Positions 61,281 to 64,000 of a DNA stretch of 64,000 nt are shown piece after piece. How positions within the stretch are numbered: the stretch's first letter is position 1; every line of letters begins with the position of its first letter. Origin of the DNA: an uncultured Burkholderiales bacterium (GTDB taxonomy: Bacteria; Pseudomonadota; Gammaproteobacteria; Burkholderiales; Burkholderiaceae_C); assembly GCA_903822825.1 (NCBI GenBank), contig CAIJQQ010000060.1, positions 124,001-188,000 of the forward strand, given 5' to 3'. A program made the translations under genes and the position numbers. The notes below the pieces were generated by a model. The model saw only the letters and a program-made list of their open reading frames with translations. It ran no database searches and was not told the DNA's origin.

Positions 61281-63032
61281 TCACGGCATGCGCAGCAGCT
61301 GCTCGATCTTCTCGCAAAGCGCCGCGGGCTCAAAGGGCTTGAGCATCACCTCATTGAGACCGGCCATTTTAAATCGCTCCAGGTCCACCGGGTTGACGTT
61401 GGCCGTGAGGCCCAGCACGGGCAGCTGGCTCAAGCGCGGATCGGTGCCCATGCGCAGCGCGGCCGTGGCGGCAATGCCGTCCATCACGGGCATCACCATG
61501 TCCATGAGCACCAGGTCCACCGGCTCGGTGTGCAGCAGGTCAAGGGCTTGCTGCCCGTTCACCGCTTCGAGCACCGTGCACGCAGGCCAGGCACTTTGCA
61601 AGACCTTCTTGACCAGGAGGCGGTTGATGGGGTGATCGTCAGCCACCAAAAAGTGCCAAGCGGTCTGGGCCGTTTGGACCTCCAGTTTGTGACTGGTCTT
61701 TTTCTGCAGGGGTGCTGGCACGGCCGTCAGCGGCAAGCGCAGCCAGAAGTGCGAACCCTGTCCGGGTTCGCTTTCAAAACCCATCTCTCCACCCAGCAGG
61801 TGGGCCAATTTTTGCGAAATGGCCAGACCCAGGCCATTGCCGCCGTAACGGGCCTGCGTGTCGTCTTCGGCTTGGCTAAAGCGTTTGAAAATGTTCAGCT
61901 GTCGCGCTTTGGGAATGCCAATTCCCGTGTCCTGCACCGAAAACAACACCCCCGGGTTTTGCCATTGCACACGCAGCACCACCGCGCCCTGGTGGGTGAA
62001 TTTGAGGGCGTTGCCCAACAGGTTCACCAACACCTGCATCAGGCGGTGGCGGTCGGTGTGGACCCAGGCAGGCAACTGTTCGTCCAGCTCAATGTGGTAA
62101 TCGAGCTCCATGCTTTTGACCCGCGGCTTGAAGAGTTCAAAGGCGTGTTCAACCACACGGCGCAGCTCAAAGGTTTCCGGCTGCACCACCAGTTTGCCCG
62201 CCTGCAACTGAGAATAGTCAAGGATGTCGTTGATCACCGTCATCAGGTGATCGGCCGATTGGCGCGTGTGGTTGAGCACTTTGAGCGCTTCGGGCTTGCC
62301 CTGAACGCTGGACAGCAGCAAAGCATTGAAGCCCAAAATGGCGTTCATGGGCGTGCGCAGCTCATGGCTCACCGTGGCGATGAAGTGCTCGCGCATCTGC
62401 AGCGTCAACTCCAGTTCCTGGCGTTTGGCCTCCAGCTCTTGTTGATAGCGCAAACTTTTCTTCACGGCAATGACGTGCAAACGGTCATAGATCAGGGGCA
62501 CGATGATGAGCATGCCAGTGACCAGGCTGAAAGTGACCCACGACGAAATGGCGTGTTCAGGGCCGGGCTCGAATGCCGGCACCAGCCCAAAGTGGTTGGC
62601 CAATGCGATGGCCGCCTGCCCCAGCCACACCAGGCCAAGCCAAGCCAGGCCCGCACGGCGGCTGATGACATAAAACGGCGTCAAAGGCAGGATCAACAGC
62701 CAAGTCAGTCGCGGTGAAAACACACCGCCTGCGTTCCAGACGGCATAGGCCAGCACACAAGCGCCTGCTGCTGTGCCTAAATGCACCCCCCAAGACAGCG
62801 GCATGCCAAAGTTGATCAACAGCAGCAGCAGCGACAGCCAGGCGGCCATCGACAAAAACAAAGGCGTGGCATTGTGGTACGGACTGATGGCCGAATACAC
62901 CAGCATGATGGCGATGACCAGGCTCACGAAGAACACGATGTAGGGCATCTTGCCTTCGCGGTAAGGTCCAGGCATTCGCGCGACAATGCGCTCAAAGCCT
63001 TGCTGCAATGCGCCTTTGATCTGCACAATCAC
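61281..63032 (-). CDS. Hybrid sensor histidine kinase with six TM segments
   Basis: A 583-residue membrane histidine kinase. About six hydrophobic segments occupy residues 29-182 with no large periplasmic domain, so it probably senses within or near the membrane. A coiled linker follows, then the dimerisation H-box FIATVSHELRTPMN (His223), N-box LVNLLGNALKF, G1 DTGIGIP and G2 GNGLGLAI. A receiver domain holds Asp511 in VLMDMVMPVMDG and its lysine in MLKPFEP. It starts with a GTG overlapping the previous gene by 4 bases. Confidence 0.92.
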   Translation of the reverse strand: MIVQIKGALQQGFERIVARMPGPYREGKMPYIVFFVSLVIAIMLVYSAISPYHNATPLFLSMAAWLSLLLLLINFGMPLSWGVHLGTAAGACVLAYAVWNAGGVFSPRLTWLLILPLTPFYVISRRAGLAWLGLVWLGQAAIALANHFGLVPAFEPGPEHAISSWVTFSLVTGMLIIVPLIYDRLHVIAVKKSLRYQQELEAKRQELELTLQMREHFIATVSHELRTPMNAILGFNALLLSSVQGKPEALKVLNHTRQSADHLMTVINDILDYSQLQAGKLVVQPETFELRRVVEHAFELFKPRVKSMELDYHIELDEQLPAWVHTDRHRLMQVLVNLLGNALKFTHQGAVVLRVQWQNPGVLFSVQDTGIGIPKARQLNIFKRFSQAEDDTQARYGGNGLGLAISQKLAHLLGGEMGFESEPGQGSHFWLRLPLTAVPAPLQKKTSHKLEVQTAQTAWHFLVADDHPINRLLVKKVLQSAWPACTVLEAVNGQQALDLLHTEPVDLVLMDMVMPVMDGIAATAALRMGTDPRLSQLPVLGLTANVNPVDLERFKMAGLNEVMLKPFEPAALCEKIEQLLRMP

Positions 63033-64000
63033 CCCCGCGCCTTCAGCACATGGTGGCTCACGCAGCGCACCAGCATCTGCAAGTCCATGGGCTTGTCCAG
63101 CACATCGCTCATGCCCGCGTCCTTGCAGCGCTGCCGGTCCACCGGGTTGGTGTTGGCGGTGAGTGCAATGATGGGCATGCGGGCGGTGATCTGCGGAAAC
63201 TGTTGCCGGATTTGCTGTGTCAGCGCCATGCCGTCCATCTCGGGCATGACCATGTCGACCAAAGCCACGTCAAACACTTGCCCACCGAGCAGGGACAAGG
63301 CTTTGGCCGCGCTGTCGAGCGTGACAATTTCTGCGCGCGGCCAACACTTTTGGATTTGAAGCCTCGCCACCATCAAGTTCATGGCGTTGTCGTCGACCAA
63401 CAAAATGCGCAAGGCTTCATCTGTAGGCAAGGTGTCATCCGCTTGCTGGGTGTTGTAAGCCGTTTGGGCCTGCACCAAGGGAACGTGAAACCAGAAGGTG
63501 GCTCCCTCCCCCTCCAAGCTGCGCACGCCAATTTGGCCGCCGTGCAGCTCAACCAGCTTTTCGCAAATGGACAGCCCCAAGCCCGTGCCGCCATAGGCGC
63601 GGGTGGTCTGCACGTCCGCGTGCTCAAAGCGCCTGAAGATGTGCGCCTGCTGGTCCAGCGCGATGCCGCGTCCGGTGTCGCACACCTCAAAGTTCAAGCG
63701 GTCATGCCCGGCATGGATGTGCAGCAACACTTCTCCTTGCGCCGAGAACTTGAGCGCGTTGCTCAGGAGGTTGCGCAGGACCTGAAGCAAACGCTGGCGG
63801 TCGGCCCTCACCCGCTTGGGCAGCGCCGGGTCCAACGTGCCGTGCCAGCCAATGCCTTTTTCGTGCGCCTTGTCCCGGCCAGCCTGCAGGGCCTCGTCCA
63901 TCAGGGCGCGCAGATCGAAGTCTTCGAGGTGCAGCATCAGCTTGCCGGCTTGCAGCTGTGAAAAATCCAGAATGTCGTTCACGACATGCAGCAAATGGGC
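63029..64000 (-). CDS. Second hybrid sensor histidine kinase (5' part outside window)
   Basis: The C-terminal 324 or so residues of a hybrid kinase, continuing past position 64000. Visible are the end of the dimerisation domain (HVVNDILDFSQLQAGKLML), N-box LRNLLSNALKF, G1 DTGRGIA, G2 GTGLGLSI, and a receiver with ALVDMVMPEMDG and VLDKPMD. Its kinase core and receiver share many motif words with the kinase at 61281, so the two are tandem paralogues; they overlap by 4 bases. The sensor part and H-box lie outside the window. Confidence 0.9.
   Translation of the reverse strand, partial: AHLLHVVNDILDFSQLQAGKLMLHLEDFDLRALMDEALQAGRDKAHEKGIGWHGTLDPALPKRVRADRQRLLQVLRNLLSNALKFSAQGEVLLHIHAGHDRLNFEVCDTGRGIALDQQAHIFRRFEHADVQTTRAYGGTGLGLSICEKLVELHGGQIGVRSLEGEGATFWFHVPLVQAQTAYNTQQADDTLPTDEALRILLVDDNAMNLMVARLQIQKCWPRAEIVTLDSAAKALSLLGGQVFDVALVDMVMPEMDGMALTQQIRQQFPQITARMPIIALTANTNPVDRQRCKDAGMSDVLDKPMDLQMLVRCVSHHVLKARG

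Noticed and set aside
61167-62717. A 516-codon open frame on the plus strand
   Set aside because: Antisense to the hybrid kinase, which has complete family motifs; the plus frame has none.

Overview
The window looks like a chromosomal segment of a Burkholderiales bacterium, most likely of the Comamonadaceae. Three things suggest this: high GC with tightly packed genes, four Bug-type (tripartite tricarboxylate transporter) solute receptors that have no transporter partners nearby, and many acyl-CoA catabolic genes. The genus cannot be fixed from the sequence alone. I see no rRNA or tRNA gene, CRISPR array, prophage or intact insertion sequence.

Layout. 1-4 kb holds part of a C-P lyase phosphonate locus: phnG-phnH-phnI on the minus strand (phnI runs off the left edge), divergent from phnF, a 2H-phosphoesterase gene and phnN. 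4-13.7 kb holds an IclR regulator divergent from a six-gene operon. The operon encodes both subunits of a biotin-dependent acyl-CoA carboxylase, an acyl-CoA dehydrogenase, an enoyl-CoA hydratase, an AtuA-like protein and a class III CoA-transferase, a plan related to acyclic terpene/leucine degradation. 13.7-18 kb holds small proteins, two Bug receptors and a 3-hydroxyisobutyrate-dehydrogenase-like enzyme. 18-21.9 kb is a self-contained module: an AraC regulator, then a divergent AEC transporter, two glutathione transferases and a complete L-2-haloacid dehalogenase. 22-28.5 kb is patchy. It holds a DMT exporter with LysR regulator, a foreign-looking lipoprotein gene flanked by 171-bp direct repeats of a LysR gene, and a lipoprotein metallo-beta-lactamase.

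From 52.5 down to 28.5 kb every gene lies on the minus strand. The block encodes acyl-CoA metabolism: alpha-methylacyl-CoA racemase, AraC regulator, SCP-x-type thiolase, a paired MaoC hydratase, SDRs, acyl-CoA dehydrogenases, two acyl-CoA ligases, a DUF35-thiolase fusion, enoyl-CoA hydratase, 2,4-dienoyl-CoA-reductase-like SDR, Bug receptors, nitronate monooxygenase, CoA-transferase and MmgE/PrpD. The set resembles the peroxisomal pathway for alpha-methyl-branched (isoprenoid or sterol side-chain) acids. Seven copies of a REP-like palindromic element lie only in the gaps of this block, and the same 17-bp motif precedes both the thiolase and the racemase genes.

52.7-64 kb returns to more general functions: a BrnT/BrnA toxin-antitoxin pair, dapD with a terminator-like leader hairpin, acetoacetyl-CoA synthetase, cobalamin adenosyltransferase, D-lactate dehydrogenase, a Tat-exported amidase, a LuxR regulator and two tandem hybrid histidine kinases (the second cut by the right edge).
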